Source of the DNA: Bacteroidota bacterium
GTDB taxonomy: Bacteria > Bacteroidota > Bacteroidia > NORP154
Assembly (NCBI GenBank): GCA_022572355.1
Contig: JACZWC010000038.1
Coordinates: forward strand, 1 to 46,132
Direction: 5' to 3'
Length of the DNA: 46,132 nucleotides
Positions 34,103 to 43,437 of the stretch are shown here, in pieces. The notes below the pieces were generated by a model. It was not told the origin of the DNA, ran no database searches, and saw nothing but the letters and a program-made list of their open reading frames with translations. Every line of letters starts with the position of its first letter. The first letter of the stretch is position 1. A program made the position numbers and the translations under genes.

Positions 34103-34123
34103 ATTTAATTCTAAAAATTAAAT
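34103..34123. promoter_or_regulatory. AT-rich inverted repeat, possible Lrp-type operator
   Basis: ATTTAATT (34103-34110), CTAAA, AATTAAAT (34116-34123): 8-bp perfect arms around 5 bases, about 66 bases before the start of the Lrp/AsnC gene. Members of this family often regulate themselves through AT-rich palindromes. The assignment is inference. Confidence 0.35.
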
Positions 34124-34137
34124 TCTTTTTACGTTTG

Positions 34138-35271
34138 TTATTCAACAATAAATAAATCAGACGCTATCTGATCCGCGAATAATTTACCCTTTCCGGTAAG
34201 CGTGTATACAGCATTGGAAAAGAAAATCCAATCAGAGGCAAGATGGGGCAACATTTCACTTTTGCAATGAGCGGCAAATTCATCACCATAACTCTCTTTG
34301 ATATGTTCGAGACTCAATCCCCAAATAGTTCGCAGTGACAGCATTACATAGTCATTGTATTTATCTGATGAGCTGAGTTCCTCTTCAGTAATGGCCAATT
34401 GACCTGCATTCAAATTTGCAATGTATTCATTGTTATTCGATACATTCGATCCTCTTGAATGCTGATTATAGGAATGTGCTGATGGCCCCAATCCAAGGTA
34501 GTCTTTTCCCTTCCAATAGTTGCTGTTGTGTTCTGCCATAAAGCCCTCCTTACAGAAACTGCACAGTTCATAGTTAACATAGCCTTCCTTTTCCAACATC
34601 TCTACAGAGATCTCAAAATGAATGTTTGATCGTTCGTCATCAATGTCCCGCACCTTTCCCTTTCTAATTTGATCGAATAATACTGTCTTGGGCTCAACAG
34701 TTAAGCAGTATGAAGATATATGAGGAATGTCGAGAGATACTACCTTTTCGATATTTCTTCTCCACTGCGCATCTGAAAGTGATGGCGTGCCATAGATAAG
34801 ATCCACACTCAGGTTTTGAAATCCCGTATCCAGACTCTTCCTAAGCGCTAGTTCGGCCTCTTCGGCACTGTGCACCCTGTTCATATACACAAGATCTTCA
34901 TCGTTGAAGGATTGTACTCCAATACTCAACCTGTTGACCATCGAAGCGCTCAGGTCTTTTAAATAGCCCTTTTTGTTTAGGTCTTCCGGGTTTGCCTCCA
35001 ACGTGATCTCTGCTTTCGATTCTATGGTGTGAAATCTCGCTATCTCATTAATGATTTGGTCGATCTCACTTGCCTTGAGCAGGGAAGGCGTTCCTCCCCC
35101 GAAGTATATTGTAGTAACTGGCTCATCACCTAAATACGAAGATCTGAGAGAAATCTCTTTCATCAAGGCGGCCAGAAACGCGTCCTTGTTGTTAAGTGAA
35201 GTTGAAAAATGGAAATTACAGTAATGACAGGCCTGGCTGCAAAATGGAATATGAATGTAAATGCCAGCCAA
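34138..35271 (-). CDS. hemW: radical SAM family haem chaperone HemW
   Basis: A 377-residue radical SAM protein. The cluster-binding motif is Cys11, Cys15 and Cys18 (PFCSQACHYCNF). The family landmarks VTTIYFGGGTPSLL, LEANPED, NRLSIGVQSFND, VDLIYGTPS and YLGLGPSAHSY follow, and a HemN-type C-terminal domain (about 300-377) ends the protein. HemW-type proteins bind haem and help to deliver it to haproteins; they are often mis-named as coproporphyrinogen oxidase. The PFCxxxCxYC spacing and the short length point to HemW rather than HemN. It lies 25 bases after the histidine kinase gene on the same strand, so the two may be co-transcribed, but no functional link is evident. Confidence 0.94.
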   Translation of the reverse strand: MAGIYIHIPFCSQACHYCNFHFSTSLNNKDAFLAALMKEISLRSSYLGDEPVTTIYFGGGTPSLLKASEIDQIINEIARFHTIESKAEITLEANPEDLNKKGYLKDLSASMVNRLSIGVQSFNDEDLVYMNRVHSAEEAELALRKSLDTGFQNLSVDLIYGTPSLSDAQWRRNIEKVVSLDIPHISSYCLTVEPKTVLFDQIRKGKVRDIDDERSNIHFEISVEMLEKEGYVNYELCSFCKEGFMAEHNSNYWKGKDYLGLGPSAHSYNQHSRGSNVSNNNEYIANLNAGQLAITEEELSSSDKYNDYVMLSLRTIWGLSLEHIKESYGDEFAAHCKSEMLPHLASDWIFFSNAVYTLTGKGKLFADQIASDLFIVE

Positions 35272-35296
35272 GTTGATTAAAAATTATACGTTTCAA

Positions 35297-36487
35297 TTAC
35301 TTTTTCAGCACTATTCTGAACGTTGTTCCCTTACCTACCTCAGAACCCTTTACAAAGATCTTTCCTCCGTGATAATTTTCAATAATACGTTTGCACAATG
35401 ACAATCCCAACCCCCAGCCGCGCTTTTTTGTAGTAAAACCGGGCTGAAAAATCTGCTTGTACATCGATTTGGCCATCCCTTTTCCAGAATCAATGATATC
35501 GATGTAAACAAATTGTGTCTGATCTGAGACTTTGATAGCTATTGTTCCAACCCCATTCATGGCATCAACAGCATTGCTTAAGAGGTTTTCAATAACCCAT
35601 TCAAAAAGAGAAATGCTGATAGGCACATTCAGATCGGGAAAGTCGCTCAGGTTATCTGAGAATTCAACTTTTTTCGATACACGAGACTGCATATAGTGGA
35701 TTGCCTCAGATAAGATGTCCTGTAAGTTCGTCGGTTCCAGTTTTGGAATAGAGCCAATTTTGGAGAAACGTTCCGTAATTGTTTCCAATCGTTTAACATC
35801 TTTTTCAAATTCCTTCAACGTCTCTTCATCTACTGATTTTGATCTAAGTACTTCCAACCATGCCATGATCGATGACAGAGGAGTTCCCAACTGATGGGCA
35901 GTTTCCTTTGCAAGGCCCATCCATACCTGGTTTTGCTCTGCCTTACGCGACCAGCTAAAAGCCAAATATGACACAATAATAAAAAGTGAGATCACGCCGA
36001 GCTGTACATAGGGAAAGTACTTGAGCTGAGTTAATAAATATGAGTTCTTGTAATATATATATTGAAAGTAATCTTCACCGATCGCCACTTCTATTGCTTC
36101 GTGCTCAGATTTCATAATCGCCAGCTGCTCTTCCAGGTAACCCTCCTCACTGACTTTTAGCGAATCCAGGTTCACAGATGATATAACGTTATCATCAGCA
36201 TCAGCAAGGATTACGGGAACCGTTTCATTGTCAATAATTACCTTGAGGATAAAGGAAAGATCTGTTGAACTTTCAGCATTCGCAAGCTGTTTGGTAGCTT
36301 CAGCCCATAGCTCCACTTTTTTTCGTTCTTCGTGAGATAATTTCTGCGTAAGCTGATTCGTATACCAAAGGGACGTAATTCCGATCAGCACTGCCATTAT
36401 CAGCAGCGAGTATTTCCAGGTTTGTTTTGTAGAATAAATGTTCAAAATTCTGCGAATTACAGCTTTAATCTCGATTGTTGACTTCAT
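35297..36487 (-). CDS. membrane sensor histidine kinase, orphan
   Basis: I start this protein at the ATG at 36487 (MKSTIEIK, 396 residues). A GTG 33 bases upstream would lie in a CTTCTGG repeat and seems unlikely. It has two membrane helices (about 26-45 and 157-178) around a periplasmic sensor of about 110 residues. A HisKA segment follows with the phosphoacceptor His198 (LAKETAHQLGTPLSS) and a HATPase domain with N-box NLLSNAVDAM (Asn305), DSGKGM (333-338), FTTKKRGWGLGLSL. No response-regulator gene is adjacent, so the partner is elsewhere. The AKETAHQLGTPLSS H-box is typical of a Bacteroidota group of orphan kinases. The sensor domain has acidic patches (LADADDN) but no recognised fold. 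Confidence 0.92.
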   Translation of the reverse strand: MKSTIEIKAVIRRILNIYSTKQTWKYSLLIMAVLIGITSLWYTNQLTQKLSHEERKKVELWAEATKQLANAESSTDLSFILKVIIDNETVPVILADADDNVISSVNLDSLKVSEEGYLEEQLAIMKSEHEAIEVAIGEDYFQYIYYKNSYLLTQLKYFPYVQLGVISLFIIVSYLAFSWSRKAEQNQVWMGLAKETAHQLGTPLSSIMAWLEVLRSKSVDEETLKEFEKDVKRLETITERFSKIGSIPKLEPTNLQDILSEAIHYMQSRVSKKVEFSDNLSDFPDLNVPISISLFEWVIENLLSNAVDAMNGVGTIAIKVSDQTQFVYIDIIDSGKGMAKSMYKQIFQPGFTTKKRGWGLGLSLCKRIIENYHGGKIFVKGSEVGKGTTFRIVLKK

Positions 36488-36522
36488 TTGAGCCTGAGAG
36501 TGAATCAGCTTCAAAGCCACTT

Positions 36523-36540
36523 GCTTCTGGCTTCTGGCTG
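36523..36540. repeat. short CTTCTGG direct repeat
   Basis: GCTTCTGGCTTCTGGCTG: two adjacent 7-base copies of CTTCTGG upstream of the kinase gene. Such CAGAAGC-type runs are common intergenic microsatellites in Bacteroidota, as I recall. No role is assigned. Confidence 0.5.
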
Positions 36541-36640
36541 CAACCTCTTACTCGAAACTCCCGTATTTCCAAATTACCTTTACTCACCACATATCTACCT
36601 CTTTACTTTTGAAATTTGATCTTATTCATTTCCCCTTAAG

Positions 36641-39268
36641 CTAATAATCGTCGTCATCCTCCTCTTCTTCCTCCTCTGGTGCATCTTCATCCCATTCAAT
36701 AATAAAATAATCATCATTAAATTTTTCCCTTTTCTCCGCTTCGGTTTTGTCTTTGTTTAATGTTGTATCTTTTTTGAACCAACCAAATTCTTCATTGAGG
36801 ATCTTCTTCAGTGTTTGCTTTTCCTTTTTGATGTCCTCTCCAATCTTTTTTATGGCGCTCTTTCGATCATACTTAATAATTGGATTGCTGGCCGTTCCCT
36901 TCATGGATAAAAACAACCACATTCCCAAGCCATCATCTTCTATAATACCGAACTCATTATTTCGCTTTTTCTTCCTGGATTTTTTAGCCAATAACTCAGG
37001 TAAATATACTCTTATTTTGTAATCGATGCGGTTGTCAAAACCATGCGTACCTGATGCGATTACATTCAATGCCGTAGATTTAATTTCCATTCTTGGGATG
37101 TAGATATTCCTGTTTTTTATCTCAATATCATTTTGAAGTGTTGAAAATCTCACATGCTTCAATTCAGCAACTTCAATATATTCAGAAAGAGCCATCATCG
37201 GTTCAAATTCCACCAGCTCTCCCCTGGTAATGGTAATGTTTGCTTTGGCGTATATTTTATCCATATCCGGTTTCAGCGCCAGGTCCCAAACAGAAGCGAA
37301 CTGTACCGTCACATCAGCTTTGCCCTTCAGATGCTTATCTGTAATAGTAGATTGCCCAAAATTCTCAAATTGGTAGAACAACTTGGTAACATTAATTCCC
37401 CTTATATCCGCATCGCAAGTAATTAGAATGTTGTCGCTCCTGGTTCCATCAATTACACCCATTGCACTCACGGATCCATCCATTGCGTCAAATATTAACT
37501 CCTTCGCAATCAATTTCTTATTCTTTAGCATTACCACCCCTCTTATGTTTTGGCCTTCAAACCTCCTGAATTTCAACGCAGCGATCTTCAGCTTGAGATT
37601 GCTATTCACTCTTTCAGGAAAACGAAGGGTATAGGCTGTATCTGTAGAAGATGAAGAGCTATAATCCTTTAACAATTCATCCAAATTGATCTTATCAGAA
37701 GCAATTTCAGCACCTACAAAGAGCTTCTCATCCTCCAGCAACACGAAACTCAATAAATTTTTCAGATAGCCATCCAGAACCATATCTGAGCTTTCAATTT
37801 TGATAACCAGGCTCTCGATAAACACATCATTGTCGTTTAACGTGATTGTTCCGCGCTCCAGATGAATATCTGGTGTTTCCTCTCTCATTCTAATCCTTAC
37901 ACCCTCTAGTTCAATCGTACCTGAAAGATTCATTTTCCTAATATTTCTTCTGTTCAAGTCAGTAAGATATTTTACCCGCCCTTTAAAAGATGCCTCTATA
38001 CTGGCCCGGCCGCTAAGGCTGTACAGCGTATCTAGCCCAGAATAATTCGCCTTATGGATATGCCCCAGATTCAATTCTCCAAGTGAGGTAAATTGTAAAA
38101 TCGGATCGGACAGATCTGCCAGAGTGAGTACTCCTTCTAGTCGATCGCCGTTGATAGATAAGTTATAGGATGAAACTTCGATCAAACTGCCCTGTTTTGA
38201 ACTTCCGGTGAAATCTTTCAGTGAAGTTGTTGAGATATAGGTGCCCTCCAGGGATACTTTATCAAATGAAAATCCGCTAGAATCTTGCTGAATTGATGCT
38301 CTTGAAACACTATAGCTGAGAGCAATCAAAGGAAATTTGTCCTTGCCAAATGTTCCCGTAATCTTCGATTCCAAATCTGCATTGCCACGAACTGTATAAC
38401 CAGCAAGAAATTGTTTGCTCTCTTGAGGAATTAATTCAAGTCCTGCTGATATGTCAACATTATGCGTATTCACAATTAAGTCAAGTTGATAAGCCGATGA
38501 TTGAGAAGTTTTGGTGTTTATCTGTTCAATTCTTCCTTCCACATCAAACTTAATATTGTCTATCTCCAGAAAGCCCCGTGTAATTTGATACGTGGTAGAA
38601 TCTACCTTGAGCTCGAACTCAGAGGCCACGCTTTTTTCCTCTAACAAAAGTGTTTTATCCTTCATAATATATCTCACTTCAATTTCTGCATCTGCTTCTA
38701 AAGAATATGCCACATTACTAAAGTGCCCATTGAACTTCAAATGCTTTGCGAAACAATCGATCTCTATCTTGGCGGTTCTGTTTACAAAATGGAAGTGGGT
38801 GTTATTGAGGCTTATCTCTTCCAAAGCAATTGAAAATTCAACCGATTTAGAAGAATCATCACTCGCCGTTTTCTTCCAGAAATGATAATTGTCATTTCCA
38901 TATAAACCCACTCTAATGTCTATTTGAGCCTGATCTACGTCCACCTTTTTAATTACGTACCGCCCATTAAAAACATCCATAATATCAAATTGCAGGAAAA
39001 TTCGATCTGCCGAGAACAGCGTGTCCTTTTCGTTATAAGTAGATGGGCATACTACCTGATCAAATTGTAGTGAGGCCATTGGGAATTTGCTCAACACGGA
39101 GAATGATATATCTTTCACAGTAACTTTTACCGCCAGCTTTTCATTCAGCTTTTCCACCAACGCGGTTTTCACCTCATCGCCATATAAATAGGCGAAGAGA
39201 ATGCCTGAGCCCACCGCCAATGCCAGTAGTATCGCTATTCCAATCGCTACCCTCTTAAAATATACCAT
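36641..39268 (-). CDS. large AsmA-like envelope protein
   Basis: An 875-residue protein anchored by one N-terminal membrane helix (about 8-30, VAIGIAILLALAVGSGILFAYLYG). A long repetitive beta-strand region typical of AsmA/DUF748-type proteins follows: VTVKDISFSVLSKFPMASLQFDQVV at the start and AsmA-like C-terminal strands with LIASGTHGFDNRIDYKIRVYLPELL. Proteins of this group form hydrophobic grooves that carry lipids between membranes; that role is known for TamB/YhdP-like members and inferred here. The last 25 residues are extremely acidic (EWDEDAPEEEEEEDDDDY), an odd tail of unknown use. It lies 32 bases after rluB on the same strand and may be part of that unit. Confidence 0.87.
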   Translation of the reverse strand: MVYFKRVAIGIAILLALAVGSGILFAYLYGDEVKTALVEKLNEKLAVKVTVKDISFSVLSKFPMASLQFDQVVCPSTYNEKDTLFSADRIFLQFDIMDVFNGRYVIKKVDVDQAQIDIRVGLYGNDNYHFWKKTASDDSSKSVEFSIALEEISLNNTHFHFVNRTAKIEIDCFAKHLKFNGHFSNVAYSLEADAEIEVRYIMKDKTLLLEEKSVASEFELKVDSTTYQITRGFLEIDNIKFDVEGRIEQINTKTSQSSAYQLDLIVNTHNVDISAGLELIPQESKQFLAGYTVRGNADLESKITGTFGKDKFPLIALSYSVSRASIQQDSSGFSFDKVSLEGTYISTTSLKDFTGSSKQGSLIEVSSYNLSINGDRLEGVLTLADLSDPILQFTSLGELNLGHIHKANYSGLDTLYSLSGRASIEASFKGRVKYLTDLNRRNIRKMNLSGTIELEGVRIRMREETPDIHLERGTITLNDNDVFIESLVIKIESSDMVLDGYLKNLLSFVLLEDEKLFVGAEIASDKINLDELLKDYSSSSSTDTAYTLRFPERVNSNLKLKIAALKFRRFEGQNIRGVVMLKNKKLIAKELIFDAMDGSVSAMGVIDGTRSDNILITCDADIRGINVTKLFYQFENFGQSTITDKHLKGKADVTVQFASVWDLALKPDMDKIYAKANITITRGELVEFEPMMALSEYIEVAELKHVRFSTLQNDIEIKNRNIYIPRMEIKSTALNVIASGTHGFDNRIDYKIRVYLPELLAKKSRKKKRNNEFGIIEDDGLGMWLFLSMKGTASNPIIKYDRKSAIKKIGEDIKKEKQTLKKILNEEFGWFKKDTTLNKDKTEAEKREKFNDDYFIIEWDEDAPEEEEEEDDDDY

Positions 39269-39300
39269 GTAAGGAGAACGCTCTCTAGGTTAGAATTGTT

Positions 39301-40152
39301 TTATTTCCCTGAAGTCATCATTAACATACCAACTTCCTTCTCTTTCAGAAATCTCCACTTACCACGGGGAACATCTTTTTTAGTTAACCCTGCAAATAAT
39401 ATTCTGTCAAGGCGTATTACATTGTAATCAAGACTCTCGAATATCCTTCGAATTATCCTGTTCTTCCCAGAGTGAAGTTCGATGCCAATTAACTTTTTAT
39501 CTGCTCCGTCACCAACATAGGCTATAACATCTATTTCCGCCTTACCGTCGTCAAGTGTAACCCCGGCCGCAATCTTTCTCATATCTTCAGCTTTGAGATT
39601 CTTGTTCAGCGTTAGATGGTATACCTTCTTTATTCCATATCTGGGATGCGTCAACTTTTTCGTCAGTTCCCCGTCATTCGTTAACAGAAGCAGGCCGGTT
39701 GTATTTCTGTCCAACCTCCCAACAGGAACAACCCGCTCTTTTACAGACCTTCCTATTAAGTCCATTACCGTTCTTCTTCCCCGATCGTCGGAGGCTGTTG
39801 TAATATGATCTTTTGGTTTATTCATGAGTATATACACCATCTTCTCGGATGTGAGCACCTTGTTATTGTACTTCACGGTGTCTCCCGCTGATATTTTAAA
39901 ACCCATTTCCGTTACCACCTTCCCGTTCACTTTGATTTGACCCAAGGCAATGAGGTCATCTGCTGCGCGCCTTGAACACAAGCCGGAATGCGCAATGACT
40001 TTATTGAGCCGTGTCAGAGACGAGCCCTCATTTTCGGTTTTAGCTCTCCTTTGTGGCCAATCTCGCTTTACTGATTTAAACTTCCCTGGCCGTTTACCGG
40101 CCTTTGGAGGGTAGGCAGGCTTGTTTTTACCCTGATTCCTTCTTCTTTCCAT
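39301..40152 (-). CDS. rluB: 23S rRNA pseudouridine synthase, RluB/RsuA family
   Basis: A 283-residue enzyme that turns a uridine into pseudouridine in rRNA. A basic, Pro/Lys/Arg-rich N-terminal extension (1-45) comes first, then the S4 RNA-binding domain (about 46-95; LNKVIAHSGLCSRRAADDLI) and the catalytic domain with Asp148 in GRLDRNTTGLLLLTNDG. The usual later motifs KVYHLTLNK and ELHSGKNRIIRRIFESLDYNVIRLDR are present (shown in pieces). The choice of RluB over RluE or RsuA is from general similarity and the S4 domain. yraN lies 4 bases upstream and ldcA before it, so these form a tight unit. Confidence 0.92.
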   Translation of the reverse strand: MERRRNQGKNKPAYPPKAGKRPGKFKSVKRDWPQRRAKTENEGSSLTRLNKVIAHSGLCSRRAADDLIALGQIKVNGKVVTEMGFKISAGDTVKYNNKVLTSEKMVYILMNKPKDHITTASDDRGRRTVMDLIGRSVKERVVPVGRLDRNTTGLLLLTNDGELTKKLTHPRYGIKKVYHLTLNKNLKAEDMRKIAAGVTLDDGKAEIDVIAYVGDGADKKLIGIELHSGKNRIIRRIFESLDYNVIRLDRILFAGLTKKDVPRGKWRFLKEKEVGMLMMTSGK

Positions 40153-40156
40153 TTAT

Positions 40157-40519
40157 CTAGACTTTAGGATAATAAGCATCCTCGATGTGATCAATTTCTT
40201 CAATTCCATCTTTCATAATGATTGAAATAATATCAAAACGCGTTTCGCCATTGAAATCCTTTTGCTCTATATAGTCGTTTGCAGCCTTTATCAACCTCCG
40301 CTGCTTTTTCTTTGTTACAAATTCTTCCGGGCTGCCGCTGTAATCGCTGGTTCTAGTTTTTACCTCTACAATTACCAAGGTATGCTTCTCTATCGCGATA
40401 ATATCAACTTCCTCTCTTCCCGATCTCCAGTTTGTTTCGAGAATTTCGTATCCCTTATTCCTCAAGAATCCGAGCGCAACCTTTTCTCCTTCTTCCCCTA
40501 GTTGATTGTGTCCAGCCAT
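40157..40519 (-). CDS. yraN: YraN family (UPF0102) endonuclease-like protein
   Basis: A 120-residue protein with the PD-(D/E)xK nuclease-like core. It starts with the helix HNQLGEEGEKVALGFLRNKGY. The core then has Asp39 (REEVDIIAI) and Glu52-x-Lys54 (LVIVEVKTR), the three putative metal-site residues, and closes with ETRFDIISI. The family is widespread and uncharacterised; nuclease or Holliday-junction activity is suggested only by fold. It is tightly packed between rluB (4 bases) and ldcA (7 bases), all on the minus strand. Confidence 0.94.
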   Translation of the reverse strand: MAGHNQLGEEGEKVALGFLRNKGYEILETNWRSGREEVDIIAIEKHTLVIVEVKTRTSDYSGSPEEFVTKKKQRRLIKAANDYIEQKDFNGETRFDIISIIMKDGIEEIDHIEDAYYPKV

Positions 40520-40526
40520 CTCACGT

Positions 40527-41420
40527 TTATAAATATTTTAGATTGCATCCAGAGTCGTCCACAAAAAGTTCCCCTCGTGCACCTAAGATCAAAGGTGAGT
40601 TTTTCTTCATGTGGCCAGCCGGAAAACCGAAAGCAACTGGATAATGATATTTACCAATAGTTTCAGCGATGATCTCTTGGGCCGTTTTGCCAAAAGGAAT
40701 TTCGTTGTCGTTCATATCAGTCATACCTCCAATGAGCAATCCAGCCAGGTTTTTCAGAAAGCCGGTTCGTTTTAAGTTCTGCATCATTCTGTCAATATGA
40801 TACAAATACTCATCCAGATCCTCAATAAATAAAATCTTCCCATCTGAATTCATTTGCGATTCCGTCGCCATCAAACTGTACAAGAGCGATAGATTTCCAC
40901 CTATGATCTCGCCATTACAAGTTCCATTGCGGTTAGAAGGTACAGAACTAAATGAATACGACAATTCTTCTCCAAACAAGGCTTTCCTCAAATCTTCTAA
41001 AGACTCACCGTCAACAAAATTAATCGCCATTGGAGCATGAAGCGTTGCAATACTGTGGTTCGCGTGAATGTGCGAGTGTAAAACGGTAACATCACTAAAA
41101 CCTATTAACCATTTAGGGTTAGCAATGAATCCAGTAAAATCAAGTAATTCAATTATTCTTACCGTACCATACCCACCGCGAGCACAAATGATCGCCTTTA
41201 TCGATGGATCGTCGAACATAGACTGCATATCCAGCGTTCTCTCCTCATCCGAACCTGCAAACTGATTCTGCTCTTTATACAAGTTGGCGCCCAATACAAC
41301 TTCCAAACCCCATGACGTTAGGGTCTTCACACATGGCCGAATTTCTGCTTCACTGACCTTTCTTGCTGTCGACACAATTGCAATTCTGTCTCCTTTTGAC
41401 AAATGATCCGGTGTGATCAT
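40527..41420 (-). CDS. ldcA: LD-carboxypeptidase, peptidase family S66
   Basis: This enzyme removes the terminal D-Ala from tetrapeptides during murein recycling in the cytoplasm. At 297 residues the length is normal. The Ser-Glu-His triad is visible: Ser109 (LIGFSDVTVLH), Glu200 (ILFIEDLDE) and His270 (FGFPAGHMKKN). The conserved ARGGYGTVRII and EIIGGNLSLL are present. The start MITPDHLSKGDRIAI lies at the expected position. It heads the unit ldcA-yraN-rluB (and maybe the AsmA-like gene). It is divergent from metG, with which it shares 145 bases of promoter DNA. Confidence 0.95.
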   Translation of the reverse strand: MITPDHLSKGDRIAIVSTARKVSEAEIRPCVKTLTSWGLEVVLGANLYKEQNQFAGSDEERTLDMQSMFDDPSIKAIICARGGYGTVRIIELLDFTGFIANPKWLIGFSDVTVLHSHIHANHSIATLHAPMAINFVDGESLEDLRKALFGEELSYSFSSVPSNRNGTCNGEIIGGNLSLLYSLMATESQMNSDGKILFIEDLDEYLYHIDRMMQNLKRTGFLKNLAGLLIGGMTDMNDNEIPFGKTAQEIIAETIGKYHYPVAFGFPAGHMKKNSPLILGARGELFVDDSGCNLKYL

Positions 41421-41454
41421 GATAGAAGTGTCTGTTTAAATACTGAGTAAATAT

Positions 41455-41462
41455 TACTTTTG
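41455..41462 (+). promoter_or_regulatory. -7 promoter element for metG
   Basis: TACTTTTG on the plus strand fits TAnnTTTG. Transcription would begin near 41469 and leave a leader of about 97 bases before the TTG start of metG. The -33 region (near 41434) reads TGTTTA and is weak. Confidence 0.5.
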
Positions 41463-41498
41463 CGCTTCTGCACAGTTGCACATTTCTGCGAGGGCGTA

Positions 41499-41506
41499 CA
41501 AAGGTA
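41499..41506 (-). promoter_or_regulatory. -7 promoter element for ldcA
   Basis: On the minus strand TACCTTTG fits TAnnTTTG. Transcription would start near 41492 and run left through the metG -7 element, giving a leader of about 72 bases before ldcA. The two -7 elements share the longer sequence AAATATTACyTTTG in inverted orientation. Confidence 0.5.
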
Positions 41507-41565
41507 ATATTTCACCTCCTAAAGAAGTTACTGGAGCAAGGTATAACAAGTAAGCTTTTAACAAA

Positions 41566-43245
41566 TTGGCTGATAAAAAACATTTCAACAGATATTTGGT
41601 AACATCTGCTTTACCTTATGCAAATGGACCGCTGCACATCGGTCAGATTGCAGGGGCTTATATTACTGCGGACATCTACACCCGATATCTTAAATCCAAA
41701 GGGGAAGATGTGCTATTTGTCTGCGGATCAGATGAACATGGGGCAGCTATCACTTTGCAGGCTAAGAAGGATAAGACCACACCTGAGGAAATTGTCGATA
41801 AATACCATGGTTTAATTAAATCAACATTTGAAGATTTTGGAATTGACTTCGATATTTATCACCGGACCTCTTCAGAACTGCACCATCAAACTGCGGCTGA
41901 TTTTTTTACCGTGTTAAATGACAAAGGAGAATTTGAGCAAAAAACCATTCAGCAATATTATGATGAAGAAAACGACCAGTTTCTGGCAGATCGATATATC
42001 ATCGGCACATGTCCCAATTGCAACTTTGATAAAGCTTATGGTGACCAATGCGAAAAGTGCGGGTCTTATTTCAGTTTGAAGGAACTCATAGATCCAAAGT
42101 CGACAATCAGCGGAAATGCTCCGATATTAAAAGAAACAACCCATTGGTTCCTTCCAATGGGAAAATATGAAGACTGGCTTAAAGAATGGATTATAGAAGG
42201 ACATAAACACGATTGGAAGGTGAATGTTTACGGCCAGTGCAAATCGTGGATTGAAGGAGGGCTCGAACCCAGGGCCATGACTCGTGATCTATCCTGGGGC
42301 GTAAAAGTTCCCTTAAAAGATGCTGAAGGTAAAGTGCTTTATGTATGGCTGGATGCACCCATCGGGTATATTTCGGCTACGAAGCAATGGGCAGCGGATA
42401 ACAATAAGAACTGGGAAGATTATTGGAAAAAAGAGGATACCAAGCTGGTGCATTTTATCGGTAAGGACAATATTGTTTTTCACTGTATAATATTTCCAAT
42501 TCTGCTGAAAGCCCATGGAGAGTTCATTCAACCTGAGAATGTTCCTGCCAATGAGTTCTTAAATATAGAAGGTGAAAAAATTTCCACTTCGAGGAATTGG
42601 GCCGTTTGGCTGCATGAGTACCTGGAGGATTTTCCCAATAAACAGGATGAATTGAGATATGTGCTGTGTTCGATAGCACCTGAAACAAAGGATAGCGAAT
42701 TCACCTGGAAGGACTATCAGGCCAGATGCAACAATGAGTTGGTGGCCATTTTAGGAAATTTTGTGAATAGAACACTCGTGTTAACGCACAAATATTATGA
42801 TGGGAAAGTGCCCGAAATTGCAAACCCCGGTCATGAGGCAGTAAGAAAATCCATTGAAGCCACTCCAGCAAAAGTTGCTGAGTCCATTGAGAACTACAGA
42901 TTCAGGGAAGCACTTGGTAATTCATTGGATTTGGCTCGAATAGGCAATCAGTTTCTGGCAGAAACAGAACCCTGGAAGCTTATTAAAACGGATGAAGAGG
43001 CTGTAAAAGAGATATTGAATATCGCCTTACAGATATGTGCAAACCTGACAGTTGTAATGGAACCGTTTTTGCCTTTTACCTGCGTAAGACTTAGGAACAT
43101 GCTGAACCTTGACAAACTGAAATGGGAAAATGGAGGAAGCCTGGAAAACCTGAAAGCCGGACATCAAATTAAAGAACCGGAGCTTTTGTTTGAAAAAGTT
43201 GAAGATGAAGCGATTGAAGAACAGATACTAAAACTGAATAATTAG
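41566..43245 (+). CDS. metG: methionine--tRNA ligase, without C-terminal tRNA-binding domain
   Basis: This class I synthetase charges tRNA-Met. The start is TTG at 41566: an in-frame stop at 41551 excludes earlier starts, and the core [19 protein letters not shown] begins only 8 codons later, so a later start would cut into it. The HIGH motif reads HIGQ (24-27). The zinc knuckle is Cys149, Cys152, Cys162 and Cys165 (CPNCN, CEKCG). The KMSKS loop reads KISTS (338-342), as is common in Bacteroidota. The protein ends after the helical anticodon domain at residue 559, whereas many Bacteroidota MetG proteins continue to about 680-700 with an EMAP/Trbp111-like domain. No remnant of that domain is seen before the tRNA gene 7 bases further on. 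Confidence 0.95.
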   Translation: MADKKHFNRYLVTSALPYANGPLHIGQIAGAYITADIYTRYLKSKGEDVLFVCGSDEHGAAITLQAKKDKTTPEEIVDKYHGLIKSTFEDFGIDFDIYHRTSSELHHQTAADFFTVLNDKGEFEQKTIQQYYDEENDQFLADRYIIGTCPNCNFDKAYGDQCEKCGSYFSLKELIDPKSTISGNAPILKETTHWFLPMGKYEDWLKEWIIEGHKHDWKVNVYGQCKSWIEGGLEPRAMTRDLSWGVKVPLKDAEGKVLYVWLDAPIGYISATKQWAADNNKNWEDYWKKEDTKLVHFIGKDNIVFHCIIFPILLKAHGEFIQPENVPANEFLNIEGEKISTSRNWAVWLHEYLEDFPNKQDELRYVLCSIAPETKDSEFTWKDYQARCNNELVAILGNFVNRTLVLTHKYYDGKVPEIANPGHEAVRKSIEATPAKVAESIENYRFREALGNSLDLARIGNQFLAETEPWKLIKTDEEAVKEILNIALQICANLTVVMEPFLPFTCVRLRNMLNLDKLKWENGGSLENLKAGHQIKEPELLFEKVEDEAIEEQILKLNN

Positions 43246-43252
43246 ATATACC

Positions 43253-43327
43253 GCCCTCGTAGTTCAACGGATAGAATGGGAGTTTCCTAAACTCTAGATA
43301 CAGGTTCGATTCCTGTCGAGGGTACCA
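43253..43327 (+). tRNA. tRNA-Arg (anticodon CCT)
   Basis: A complete cloverleaf can be drawn. The acceptor GCCCTCG pairs with CGAGGGT (G1 with U72 as a wobble). The D stem is GTTC/GAAT, the anticodon stem GGAGT/ACTCT, the loop TTCCTAA with anticodon CCT at 43286-43288, and the T stem ACAGG/CCTGT with loop TTCGATT. The discriminator A is followed by an encoded CCA (43325-43327). It reads AGG codons. It lies 7 bases after metG and is probably transcribed with it. Confidence 0.94.
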
Positions 43328-43437
43328 GAGAATAAAAGCGATTCAGGAATGCTCGCCGTCTCAAGCGCGAAGTGCTTGTCCGCTTTGATTTTGACCTTGA
43401 GTCTCAATGGTAGTGTGACCAGGAACTGGACATACAA

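Noticed and set aside
36488..36520. GTG start for the histidine kinase, 11 codons upstream of the chosen ATG
   Set aside because: The extra codons fall partly in a CTTCTGG repeat and add nothing conserved; ATG at 36487 is preferred, though not proven.
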